A stretch of DNA of 64,000 nt from Eucalyptus grandis. Lineage: Eukaryota > Streptophyta > Magnoliopsida > Myrtales > Myrtaceae. The DNA is taken from the NCBI RefSeq assembly GCF_016545825.1, contig NC_052616.1, positions 39,271,871 to 39,335,870 on the forward strand, written 5' to 3'. Positions 24,297-35,062 of the stretch are shown here, in pieces (position 1 is the stretch's first letter; each line of letters begins with the position of its first letter). A program made the translations under genes and the position numbers. The notes below the pieces were generated by a model that made no database searches, had not been told where the DNA came from, and saw nothing but the letters and a program-made list of their open reading frames with translations.

Positions 24297-24830
24297 TTCG
24301 TAAGGATGTGGGCTAAACACTACGTGAGTGTTTGCATTGCTTGATCTATAGTAGAATTTGTTATACTCTCCCCCTGCACATAAGTCACAATGACTAAACC
24401 ATATACTCTATTGTATGATTTTTTTCTTGTTCTAACTATTTAATTGCTTGATTGCTTGCTTCTGCAATAATTGGTATTAGAGCTAGGCTAAACTAAGTTG
24501 AAGCTAATCAATGACAACAAAAGAAAAAAAAATTGAGGATCGACAAATTTGATGGGAAGAATTGTTGTTTCTAGGAAATGCTGATTGAGGATTCCTTGTA
24601 TCAAAGGTACTTACACTTACCCCTATCTTGAGAGAAACCTCAGTTGATGACACGAGCTGAATGGTAATTGACAGATAGACAAGCATTGTGTGTTATTTGG
24701 TTAACATTGGCTCATATAAAAGCCACTACGGTTTAATAAAAGTCATATTGAATATGTACGAGAAGACCTCTACAATCAATAAGGTCTACTTGATGCAACA
24801 TTTGTTTATCACTCACTTGAGTTTTTCTTT
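24297..24830 (+). pseudogene. Ty1-copia LTR end, primer site and gag remnant
   Basis: TGGTATTAGAGC (24,472-24,483) matches the initiator tRNA-Met primer site that follows the 5' LTR of plant copia elements. Downstream, in shifting frames, are gag words: a Lys-Phe-Asp-Gly-Lys-Asn start, DRQALCVIWLTLAHIK, a Met-Tyr-Glu-Lys segment and VYLMQHLF. These are characteristic of the UBN2-type copia Gag N-terminal region. Stops and frameshifts abound, and the element is lost after about 24,830. Confidence 0.65.
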
Positions 24831-26236
24831 TTTTTGGTAAAAGTTAGCAAAGATCACTTGAGTGTTCATTTCCATAAATTATAAAATTCTCGCTCATTTG
24901 ATGACTCTCGATTGTTGTGAAAATCTCAAGGTTTTAAATACGGATACAAGGTACAGAAATGACAGAAAAATCAGTTTAGTGCCACTCTACGAGAATTTTG
25001 TAATTAGGTGGAATCACCCACACTTTAATCACATACCTCAGTCAAACCGACCTATCTCCGATCTCTAATCAATTTTGACAGTGCCGTATTGACTCTTGCA
25101 GATTAGCATGGTCGAGCGGTTGATTTCTGGTCGAATTCTCAAGTCTATTGCGTTAAAATCCCTTAACGGCTTCACCTGATAGTTAGTTATCTCGTGAGTG
25201 ATCAACTTAGAGAAAAAGACTATAGGCACGTTGATGAAAAGTCCAACTCATTCAATCAAAAATAGAATTAGGAAATCAGGATGTCACAGCCCTAATACTG
25301 GGTAGCCATGACACTAGCACTGGATCTTAGGCTTGGCCTCCGTCACTCGTGCCCGGCCCTAATAGGCCTAGGCATGAGGGAGCTTGGCACTAATGCTAGG
25401 GTCTCGAGCACAACCGTTATGAACTCGAGCCTAAGCGTTAGGGACATGGGTATAGGGGCCAAAGTTCTAGGTTCGGCCATCCAGAACCCAACCATGGGTG
25501 GCAAGGTCCTATGCCCAACCTCGATGGACCTAACCACAACTTGATAACTCAAGTCCAAGCACTAGGCAGCTAAGGCATAGGCACTGGGGTCTTTGGCCCC
25601 ACCTCAAGCACCGATATCGCAAGCTTAGCTTCTATGTAATTGAGCTCGTTCTCTGTGGACCCAAGCCCAGATGTAGGGTCCTAAGCTCGGCCTTTTTGGA
25701 ACCAAGCCCCAGCATTGGGGTCCCAAGCACATTCTCTATGGACCTAGGCTTGTGATCGCATTACCCCTATGCTTCAAGTCATGCACATAAGGAAAAAGTA
25801 TTTTGAGGGGATTTTTCCCTTTATATAGGCTAGTTCGGCTATTTTTAAGCATAAGATCATCCAAAATGTTTCACGGTGAAGGGGTCAATTTATACATGCA
25901 AAGTCTATCAAATAAAGAAAGTGAGCTTCATAAATTGAGAAAATTAGAGCATATGCGGCGACGTAGACCGAAACAACGAAAAGTTGCCCAAAATGCTCAG
26001 ATAATGATACCAAAATGAGCAACTGCCAAGCAAAATGAACTAAAATGGGCCATTTGGGTTGCCCTTGACGACACAATAATTGGATCGTGACGTGACCTTC
26101 TAACCGATCAACGTATCCTGTCTCGTTTGTTGGATTTTTTAAGACCCGATAGATCATCAAGCTAAAGTTTTGTACTCCCTCAACGATGCCACATAGAAAT
26201 TGTCGATGACCAGAAAAAGAAAAAATAAAGAATTAT
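24831..26236. other. Intergenic stretch with degenerate repeats
   Basis: No gene is recognised. Between 25,300 and 25,760 a loosely repeated phrase built on GGCACTAGG, TCTTAGGC and GGCCTAGG recurs about every 40-60 bases, so the open frames there are repeat products. The rest is ordinary AT-rich DNA. Confidence 0.45.
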
Positions 26237-26244
26237 ACTTAAGA

Positions 26245-26586
26245 GGGGTGTCAAAAATATTTGGATCTGACAAATCCAACCAAACTGAAATTTTCGAGTA
26301 TTATTGAATCAAGTTCCTTTTGGTTTGGATAATAAATTAGAATACGAATGCATAAATAATTTTGATTTGATTCTATTTGGGTACTCAAACACCAACTGAA
26401 TGGAATGGATTATAACAATTTAAATTATACACAATCTTCCTATAGAGAGCACCCTCTAAGAAAGTCTCCTTCACTATTGTCTTTTGCACCTCAATCTCCC
26501 AAGCTAAACCATGTTTTCAGTTCAAGTATACTGAACATGTTCAGGTTGGTTGAGATATAATGGAAATCCGAACCATTGACACCCTT
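26245..26586. mobile_element. hAT-like MITE, 342 bp, TSD ACTTAAGA
   Basis: The ends are GGGGTGTCAAAAAT and, on the complement, AAGGGTGTCAATGG. An exact 8-bp duplication, ACTTAAGA, lies at 26,237-26,244 and 26,587-26,594. The 8-bp duplication and GGGGTGTCAA terminus are typical of hAT-superfamily miniature elements. There is no coding capacity. It abuts the copia element that begins at 26,601. Confidence 0.85.
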
Positions 26587-26600
26587 ACTTAAGATGGAAA

Positions 26601-27032
26601 TGTTGAGAAGCAAGTGGATATACAAGTAAAATAATCACTTCTTTATAAAGAATATTACAAACTCTTCACACTAACAAACTCTCACGCCCACTCACTTCAC
26701 TTCCTTTCAAAACTTCATTCATCCGCTCACTTTATAGACTACACATGTACACAACTCTATGCACATATTGTTACTCTCAATCCCTCTACACTCTCACACT
26801 ACACACGCCTCGCGCCTCACACTACACACTACTCACTCAAGGGGCAAGAGCCCCTATTTATAGGGGGGGAAACAATGCATTAACCGACCTCCACACCAAA
26901 TATCTCTTAATTTTAATATTTTATAGCAACTTGCCAATGCTGGCTTTAGTCAGATATAACGGCTGGAAAATCTAGAGAGAGAGAAATCTAGATAAGGAAA
27001 AATCTAGAGGAAAGAGGCAAGGCTCTCTAACA
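26601..27032 (-). repeat. 3' LTR of the copia element
   Basis: On the plus strand it reads TGTTGAGAAGCAAGTG to GCTCTCTAACA. It matches the 30.5-kb LTR along its length, including CACTTCTTTATAAA and GCAAGAGCCCCTATTTATAG; the last contains the LTR TATA-like region. It ends in TG...CA. Confidence 0.88.
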
Positions 27033-27179
27033 CTTTCCCTCATCGACTACTCTTAGCATTGACTTCACAATCATACCAAGTTGCCTTCAAAATTCTCTGA
27101 ATTTTGCAGCTCCAAGACCTTTGGTGAAGATGTCCACAACTAGATCAATTGTTTTGGCATACTCCATCTTTATCTTGCC

Positions 27180-27520
27180 CTATAATACTTTTTCCCATAG
27201 AAAGTGATAGTGCAAAATTGGATTCTCTGCTAAGCTTAAGGCTGATAGATTATCACAATATAACAATGTCAAGTGGTTTATTGGTTGATGAAGATCCCTT
27301 ATTAATTGTGCCAGCCATGTAATTTCTTGAGCTGTCATCGTTGCTACTTTATACTTAGCTTCCGTTGTAGATAGTGACACAGTTGCTTGTCTTTTGCTGC
27401 ACCATGACACTTATGCTGATCCAAGACTAAACATGTATCCAGTAGTTGATTGTCACATGTAACGATCTCCAGCAAAGTCAGCATTGCAATGGCCTATGAC
27501 TTCACATGATGCTTCTTTTT
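27180..27520 (-). pseudogene. Copia RNase H remnant
   Basis: The frame SWCSKRQATVSLSTTEAKYK, then ATMTAQEITWLAQLIRDL and LLYCDNLSALSLAENPILH is the copia RNase H domain, which usually reads 'SW.SKKQ.TVSLS.TEAEY' and 'YCDN.SA..L..NP..H'. The glutamate of TEAEY is Lys here. A full C-terminus is not preserved. Confidence 0.8.
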
Positions 27521-27820
27521 TTTATACAGGAGCCTAAAGTTAAATGTACCATTTACATACCTTAGTATGCATTTGAATGCATCTAAGTGAGGCCTTTATG
27601 GCTTCTCCATGAATCAACTTGTTACTCCCAGTGCAAAGGCAATATCAAGCCGTGTTATGGTTAGGTAAAAAAGGCTACTCACTAATTGCCTATACACAAC
27701 TGAGTCTTCCAATTCTCGTCCTTCAATTGGACATAACTTTACATTTCCATCCATTGGAGTAGATATAAGTTTGCAATCAAGCATCCCGAACTTTTGTAGG
27801 AGGTCTCATGCATACTTCTA

Positions 27821-28390
27821 CTAAAATAGGAATAGTCCTTCATTGATCTTCTCAACCTCGAGTTCCAATAAATGTTTGTATTCTCCAAGCTCTTTCATCC
27901 GAAACTGCACTAAGAGGTTGGCTCTGATTTGGTATATTTCATCCTCATTATCTCTAGTGAAATTATCCTCCACATAGATTAATACTATTGCAAGCTTGCC
28001 ATCTTCTACCTTCACAAACAAGCTCGAGTCTGTTGGAGCTACTGAATAGCCATTTTGCACCAAAAATGAAGCAATATTCCCATACCATGCTCTCGGGCTT
28101 ATTTTAAGCCATAAAGGGCTTTCTTTAACTTGCAAATGTAGTCTGGATGAGTCTTACTCTTAAAACCATATGACTGCTCCATGTATATATCTCAATCTAG
28201 TTCTCCATGTAAGAAGGCATTCTTCACAACCATTTGCTATAATTTCCTTGACTTGCTTGCTGCAAGTGCTAGTAAGACTCGAATTGTAATTTTTTGCGAT
28301 TGGACCAAAAGTCTCATCATAATCTAGGCCATACTTTTGAGAGAATTCTCGGGCAACTAATCGTGTCCTATATCTTTTGGTCAAGTTTTA
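27821..28390 (-). pseudogene. Copia reverse transcriptase remnant
   Basis: Two frames: one with YRTRLVAREFSQKYGLDYDE TF (28,160-28,384), the start of the RVT_2 domain, and one with LKISPRAWYGNIASFLVQNG and SSLFVKVEDGKLAIVLIYVED. The polymerase box expected as YVDD reads YVED at 27,965-27,976, a change at a catalytic aspartate. Together with the frameshift between the two pieces this shows loss of activity. Confidence 0.8.
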
Positions 28391-28944
28391 AGTTTGCAAA
28401 CCCATTTGCAAGATACACGGCGTACCTCTTTAGCTCTTAACATTAGGTTCCATGTCTCACTCTTTCTTAGTGTTTGGATCTCTTTCTCATGGCCTTCCTC
28501 TATCTCACGCCTTGCGAGGCTTCCTCATATGTGGATGGCTCGACTACTCCAACACCTTTGGTCATCGCTGCATTTGTATATTTGGGATTTGATCTTCTTT
28601 GCCTTGTTGATCTCCCAAGTTGAGGTTCCTCCTCTTTAGGTTCTTCCATCTAAGTTGGTTGAAGCTCTTCTATTATTCTTGGATATACACCAATTCGCCA
28701 TGGACTCTTTGATTTTTATGGTGACTGTGCTCTAACTTCTTCTCTTTCAATTACAAGATCATTTCCTTCTTCAATTGGCTGGCCCTTTCAAGCTCATCAT
28801 TTTTTTTCGTTCTTTCACAAACCTCTTCTTCAACTTGTTTTGAATTAGATTGTGATGACCACTAAATGATAGTTCGCCGAACACCACAATTCTGGAAGTG
28901 TAACATTTCCCTATTATGGGGTCATAACACCTCCATCATTTTCT

Positions 28945-29640
28945 TTAATCATCGTAGCCCACGAATATACAACGCACTATCTTCTTATCAAACTTGTTGC
29001 TTAGATGGTCTAACACGAATGTATAACATACACATTCAAGTACACTAAAGTGACTTACCGTAGGCTTATGATTCCATAGTTGCTCATATGGTGACATAAA
29101 GCTAAGCCTTACTTGAGGTAGTCTGTTGATCACATGCACTACTATCTTCATATATTCGACCTAAGACCTGAGTGGAACATTCTTCACATGCAACATGCTC
29201 TTGCATGTCTCCACCAAGTGCCGATTGTTTCTTTCGGCAACTCAATTTTTATGGCATATTTGGATAAGTAAATTGTCGATGTATCCTCCATTTTTAAGAT
29301 ACATTGTAAGGTCATATTATGCATATTCTCACCCATTATATGTGCAAAGGCATAGCATTTTCTTGCCTACTTCATTCTCTACTTTTGCTTTAAACTCCTT
29401 AAATTTGTTTAATGTCTCGGATTTTTCTTTCATAAATTGACCCAAACGTATTTGGAGAAGTCATCAATGAACATTATCATGTACTTTGATCCTTTGACCG
29501 ATTGTTGCTTCACTGGTCTAAATACATCTAAGTAGATGAGCTCGAGAGACATATTAGCTCTAGATGAGAACTCTTCATATGGAAGCCGATATGCCTTCTA
29601 TTCTTCTTATCTTCATTGTCGTCCTTATTGCAATCTTGGC
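28945..29640 (-). pseudogene. Copia integrase remnant
   Basis: The best frame (28,945-29,151) contains VINRLPQVRLSFMSPYEQLW and CVCYTFVLDHLSNKFDKK, matching the C-terminal side of the copia integrase core, where 'INR.P......SPYE.L' and 'C....' are conserved. Upstream, fragments of the same domain appear in other frames to about 29,640. Frameshifts make it inactive. Confidence 0.7.
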
Positions 29641-29827
29641 GAGCTTCCCCCTGACCGAGGTCTCATTCCTTCTAGTCGCTTTTACCATTCTCCATGACTT
29701 TTCCTATGTTTGTCATCTCTAATACCTGCACCATTTTTACTCTGACCTTTGAACCATCTTTTATTACTAAAGGGAGCACATTCATCCTCCTTAACCGAGA
29801 CCTTAGACATATCTCTATCCAACTCTA

Positions 29828-30060
29828 TTAGAGTCGGCTCGTTTGCCCGTCCACGGGTGATCGTAACAATATTGTCATGCTCAACCTTATCCCATGAATT
29901 ATTATTTTTCTCATTCTTGTCTTAGTGATGGCATTATGAGGCTCTAACTTTAAAATTTCTTCACAAATAGATTTAACTTTGGAAAAATATTGACTTATAG
30001 TCATATTTTGTTGCGAAATTGAGAGGAGCTCATTTTCCAATCATTGTAACTTGGCATCAT
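29828..30060 (-). pseudogene. Copia gag remnant
   Basis: A frame of about 70 codons with LLSISQQNMTISQYFSKVKS and EEILKLEPHNAITKTRMRKI matches the UBN2-type Gag segment of plant copia elements (normally 'EYFLKVKSLCDEISKLDPE'-like). Zinc knuckle and protease are not readable as one frame. Non-functional. Confidence 0.6.
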
Positions 30061-30504
30061 TCATCCTCGCAAACAATGCTATCAAGTTATCCCAAGCCTC
30101 TTTCAAGATCTTTGCACTCTTTATGTGCTGCAATAACTCATCTTCAACAATTACAGCAAGAACGTAAAGAGCTTTACCTGATTTGATGTTCCATTTTCTT
30201 AGTCATTGTCATTTGTGTGTTGTGTGGTGTTATGGTCGCCCACGATATACCACAAATCTTAACCTAGTAAATAATATTGCACGTGGGTACTCCAATCATT
30301 ATAATTGGAGTTGTAGAGCTTCTCAATGCCATTCACTAAACTCGAGAAATCTGCCATCATAACTTAGTTGTAATGCCCAACATTATACCTAGTAAGCCTA
30401 GTCACAAACCAACTAACTTCACAATCCCGAATTGTGCACTAGCAAAACTCCAACGTACTCCGCCCCTTAGCTTGACAATCCTGACCACCTACTCTAATGC
30501 CACT

Positions 30505-30941
30505 AGTTGATAAGCAAGTGAATATACAAGTAAAATAATCACTTCTTTATAAATAACATTACAAATTGTCCACACTATCACACTCTCATGCCCACTCACA
30601 TCGCTTGGTTTTCGCACTTCACTCACCCACTCACTTTACAGACCACACAGAGACACAACTCTTTGCACACACACAAGTCACTCTCTCTCCCTTTACACTC
30701 ATTCACACTACACATGTCTCACACACCTCACACTCCACGCTACTAACTCAAGGGACAAGAGCCCCTATTTAAAGGGGGTAAAGTCAGTACATTAACCGAC
30801 TTCCACACCAAATATCCCTTAGAATATTAATATTTTATAACAACTTGCCAATTTTAGTCAAACATAACGGTTGGAAAAATCTAGAGAGCGGAATCTAGAG
30901 AAGTAAAAATCTAGAGGAGAGAGAGGTGGTGCTCTCTAACA
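30505..30941 (-). repeat. 5' LTR of the copia element
   Basis: It pairs with the LTR at 26.6 kb, and the terminal TG on the inner side has changed (AGTTGATAAG for TGTTGAGAAG). Next to it, inside the element, is the tRNA-Met primer site, which fixes transcription as minus-strand. Confidence 0.88.
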
Positions 30942-30949
30942 GGAAAGAG

Positions 30950-31770
30950 AATAGGAAATCTCTATTTGTTTGTCATAATCCAAGGGCATGTGCATAAAGG
31001 TCTAGCTATTCGGAGGTTCATGAGACACCCCACAAGCTCCATAAGCCGGTTAAGTTCAAGCCATTTGTTTGTACAATTGACCCTCACTCAAAGAGATTTG
31101 CACACAGTTGGTGAGATTTGAATAAAAAATCTCCAAATCTTGAATTGAAAAATCCCCTAGTGCACTAATAAATTGTGGTGACCGTGGAGGTCCTAGCACT
31201 ATTGTGATGATAAAATACTATTCGAATTTTTATTAGGGTCACCGACAATGTAGAACATTCCACCTTAATTGTTGAATAAATAGCATGCGTTTTTTTAAGT
31301 TGGTTTTGTAATGGAATTCTTCTACATGTCAATCATCTTAACTGTAAGTGCGAGAATCATGTTTTACGCAGATAACAGACCTAATAAAATCTATACTATC
31401 AAGAGATGCCCTAATGCATGTTCGAAAAATCTAACGTCGGTTTGTTAAGTAGTGGCAACGGGCCAAATGTGTTAATTTGGTCACGGATTTACTCAGATTG
31501 GGCACTTTGAGCGGCCCACCAACCATTGCTGGGCTCAAGATTGGCGATGGCCCCTCAAATACCTATAAAAGAACCAGAAAAATCATTTCTTGGAACCCTA
31601 ACACACGCATGTTCTCTCCGTGTCTCACACGATGACACTAAATCTAGAGATGACCAAAAAAAAAAAAAAATTCTCCGTGCCCAATGGACGGAAACGAAGG
31701 AACTGTGGAAAATAAAGGAACTTGTGTTTTCAATGAGATTCAATACCAAGAAGTCATTCGTAAATGAATA
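30950..31770. other. Intergenic stretch
   Basis: AT-rich DNA with short scattered open frames. I recognise no domain, splice pattern or repeat boundary in it. Confidence 0.4.
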
Positions 31771-31995
31771 ACTTGGGGGTTTGCACAGTCGGTTTGAGGT
31801 TGTGGGGTATCTTCATTATAAGAACCGGAAGTTACAGGTTCAAATCTCATTACTAGATACAGACTTTTTGAGTTGAAACGACATGTACAAGCCAAAGCTC
31901 TACTCCTGATCCGTTTTAAAAATTTGCAGGGTGCTTTAGGAGCCTCCAGGTTAACGGGTCTCCGTGTCTATATCCCTAAAATAAAAAAGAAATAG
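31771..31995 (+). mobile_element. Candidate tRNA-derived SINE
   Basis: GGTTCAAATCTC at 31,837-31,848 is a good Pol III B box. About 40-55 bases upstream the GTCGGTTTGAGGTTGTGGGG stretch resembles an A box. The segment then runs to an A-rich tail (AAAATAAAAAAGAAATAGAAAA, ending about 31,998). This is the layout of a plant tRNA-type SINE, but I could not find clear target-site duplications. Confidence 0.45.
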
Positions 31996-31998
31996 AAA

Positions 31999-33862
31999 AT
32001 GTATCATGGATGTTATAAATAAAAGAAAAGATGAAAAGGGAATAGTCCAGATAAATAATGGAGGTAGGCATGTAGCCAAACTAAGGAGCACGCCAATAGG
32101 TGGGGCTTGCGTTGGGCTAACAGAAAAGTTGGCATTAGCCTCTATGATCGACAATCCAAATTGTGTTGCCAATTAGATGAAATGTTGTAGCAGTCCTTTA
32201 GTTATTTTCTGGAACCACGTTATATTGAAATCTGTCTTTACGTCTAGTATATCAAAAGCCTATCTATCACAGTTTATGCAGAACGGATAATCAAGTGATA
32301 TTAATGGAAATCAACTTTTTCTTTTTCTTTTATTGGCAATGCTAAAGATAAGGAAATTTGACTGAGCTTACTTTGCTAAGGGGTATGGAATTTTACCATA
32401 CTGAATTTTCAAATAAATGCGACTTGTGCATAAAGTGATTGAGTCCAGTAAAATCTTGCCAAATCATTTCGTAGAGAAATTAATACGAAGCGTTTCATAT
32501 CTTTACGTTTTGTCTTTGGTTTCTTCTTCTTTTTTCTTTATTACAGTATCCTAGATGCAATATAATCATTTCATCAATGGGAGCAATATAGTAACAAAAT
32601 TAGTAGCTTTATAAATCTTTTTCTTTTAATATTTCATGAATTTTAGCTCTTTTGTTCTTCTTCTTTTTGAAATTTTGACATTTTCTCTCTTATGGCTTCA
32701 ATACGACATGTTCAAATAACATTGAATTTTTAGCTTACTAGCTCTGAAAATTTGGGTGTACGAAGAACATCATTCCACCGGATACAAAGCTTGTACAACT
32801 TAGATTATAGTTTTTCAAATGTTTGGAACGTTCTGTGTAATTAACCCTTCCAATAATAATTTCATAGGGTGTTGTCAACAATAAGTGGTCCGACTTTGGG
32901 GAATTTATGAAAGACAATGGCAACAGCCACCATCTAGCAACTAGGGTAAATCAAATTTGTCCTTTAGCTCGGTTTGATATACCTACTGGCTTGACCATGA
33001 GGCTATGTATATAGGTTGAAATTTTAGCTCACAATTTACCTCTATTTAACTAGATCTTTTAACATTCTACTGAACCTTACGAACCTATCCTAATCAGCTT
33101 GAAATCAACCTTACCCAATGCGAGTTGACCAAAATATCAAATGTTCTTCGAGTGCGTGTACTTGTGTGTGTGAATATTTAGTTACCTTATATAGTCACGT
33201 TGTGCTGTCTAGAAGTACATTGTGTGCTTTTCTCTATTGCATACACGTTATACAATTCTCTCTTCGCATATGTTAATGGTCGTTAGAAAGTCCAATCAAA
33301 AAATTTAAATTAATCGGTGAAGGAAGATCACATTAATATAAAGAGCATTCAGGATCCATCGTTAAGTAATGTGAGACAATACTTCAACATCCCTTCTAAC
33401 GTGTAAATCAGATTACGAGTGGCATGGGAATATGACTAATGGAGGTGAATGTGCATTCACAAAAGGAATAGTTGGGTGGAAATCTACATTTCTTCGCTTC
33501 TATCTACCCTGTTACTTCATCCTGTATCCTTTTTTATTTCGCAAAATCAACACCACAGTTGAATTTGCCACCCTCGGCCGAGCCGACTCTTGGAAGTGTG
33601 TCTTCATTGGCCACCACATGCCCTCGCACACTCATAGGTTCCCCCACTCGCTGCCATCAACCACTCTTCCAAACGCCACCACATGCCTCGACACATGCCC
33701 AGCCTACTTCGTCAACCTGTGTCAATGCTAACGTCATCAGCCACGTTGGATCAATAAGTTGCATCGTGCTAAGGAAGCACCATATCTTAAGCAACATCAT
33801 CCTATATGACATTGCCATGTTACTTAAAACGACATCTACCACATCATCTACCATATCATTAT
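31999..33862. other. Intergenic stretch
   Basis: AT-rich with no convincing gene. The open frame at 33,472-34,017 has no recognisable domain and runs into the purine-rich start of the LTR that begins at 33,863, so I do not treat it as a gene. Confidence 0.4.
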
Positions 33863-33904
33863 TGTTGACACCCGAAATTTTATCTTTTTTTTTTTTAACG
33901 TCCA

Positions 33905-34110
33905 TTGTTTGCAAAAATATAAAAAAAATAAAGAGCCAAAAAGAAAACAAAGAAAACAAAAAAAAAAGGAAGAAGAAAACAAAACAAAACAAAAAGAAAA
34001 AAAATGAAATGAAATGAAATGAAAAATTTAGAAATAAAAGGAAAACAAAAAAAGAAAAAGGGGAGAAAAAGAAAAAATAAAAGAAGGAAAAAAAAGAATA
34101 GAAAAGGGAG
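33905..34110 (+). repeat. Purine-rich (AAAAG)n tract
   Basis: About 200 bases almost purely of A and G on the plus strand, with AAATG and AAAAG runs. It lies near the start of the gypsy-type LTR. The long Lys-rich and Phe-rich frames over it are low-complexity products. Confidence 0.85.
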
Positions 34111-34353
34111 AAAGGGGGCCATTCACGGGGGATTTCTCTCGGAGAGATGCTCTCTCGCTCCCGCTCTCTCTGGGTCACGATCTCTCTCTCTCTCTCTATA
34201 AACTACACCATACACTTGCACACACGCCATTAACCAAAAACTATAACTAATACCAAAACCATGCTTCCGCACGTAACGCACACATCCAAAATATATTTTT
34301 TTAACATGGTGATCCATTTTCTAGATGACGGACAAGGGATACCAAAACCATGC

Positions 34354-34997
34354 TTAATGGCGTGTGTGCAAGTGTATGGTGTAGTTTATAGATGACGGAC
34401 AAGGGATAGACTAGGATAATTGAAGGACAAAGAACATGAGATATGAGAAATAGTTTCATTAGTTGGATAAAATAATTTTACAAGGAAGTGTCGGAAGTGT
34501 TGGTAGAGGATTTTCCCACACAAGGTGGACCTCACACTCTCGATGGAGGGTTTTCCCTCACACCCTCAAATGGTCATGTACAAGCATATTTATAGGCGTA
34601 AATCACCGCCATTCTCCACCGACATTAGTACAAAAAATAATATAATATTATAAGTTTGCTTTTTATCTTTTGCTTGTGCGGCTTCTTCCGCATCTTCTGG
34701 TCTCTTCTCCATTCTTCTGCATTTTTCTATTCTTCAGCAGCTCTTGTTGACTTTTCTTTGGCTTTTTGCTGTCCACGTGTTCTGCTGCCCACGTACCAGA
34801 AAGTTCTTCATTATTTGAGAGTTTTCCATGCACGTAGAGCTTATTCTCTTGAAAACTCCAGCAACTACTATAATATTATTTTAATGTGTGTCCATCTTTT
34901 CTTGATTAACTTGGGCTTCTTCACGTGTCTTCAAGTTCATTATCCATTAAGCTAGAAACTTCTAGATTTGTTGAAAATGGATCAATAATTTCCAACA
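34354..34997 (-). repeat. Inverted second-subtype LTR
   Basis: This is a reverse-complement copy of the third LTR (37,036-37,571 most closely), near-identical over more than 500 bp, ending TTTCCAACA at 34,997. It is followed directly by 65 bp (34,998-35,062) that duplicate the end of the internal domain at 35,936-36,000. Its outer end is truncated and mixed with other LTR sequence. Confidence 0.75.
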
Positions 34998-35062
34998 ACG
35001 GGATAAAAGACATGGGACAAACTACAATAGCCGAAGTATCCCGAAAATGGATCAAGGGGGAG

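Larger units (their letters stand above)
26601..30941 (-). mobile_element. Ty1-copia retrotransposon, full length but dead
   Basis: Two LTRs (26,601-27,032 and 30,505-30,941) flank about 3.47 kb, with 5-bp duplications GGAAA at 26,596-26,600 and 30,942-30,946. Read on the minus strand, the 5' LTR is followed by the primer site TGGCATTAGAG (tRNA-Met type). Then come gag, integrase, reverse transcriptase and RNase H remnants in copia order, and a polypurine tract GAGGGAAAG just before the 3' LTR. The internal part is shorter than usual for copia and every domain is broken. LTRs clearly differ, so the insertion is not recent. Confidence 0.9.

Noticed and set aside
25080..25180. Possible tRNA (GCATGGTCGAGCGGTTG word)
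   Set aside because: No properly spaced B box and no cloverleaf arms could be drawn.
33472..34178. Overlapping 170-180-codon frames on both strands
   Set aside because: Half of each frame is the (AAAAG)n purine tract at the start of an LTR; no domain.
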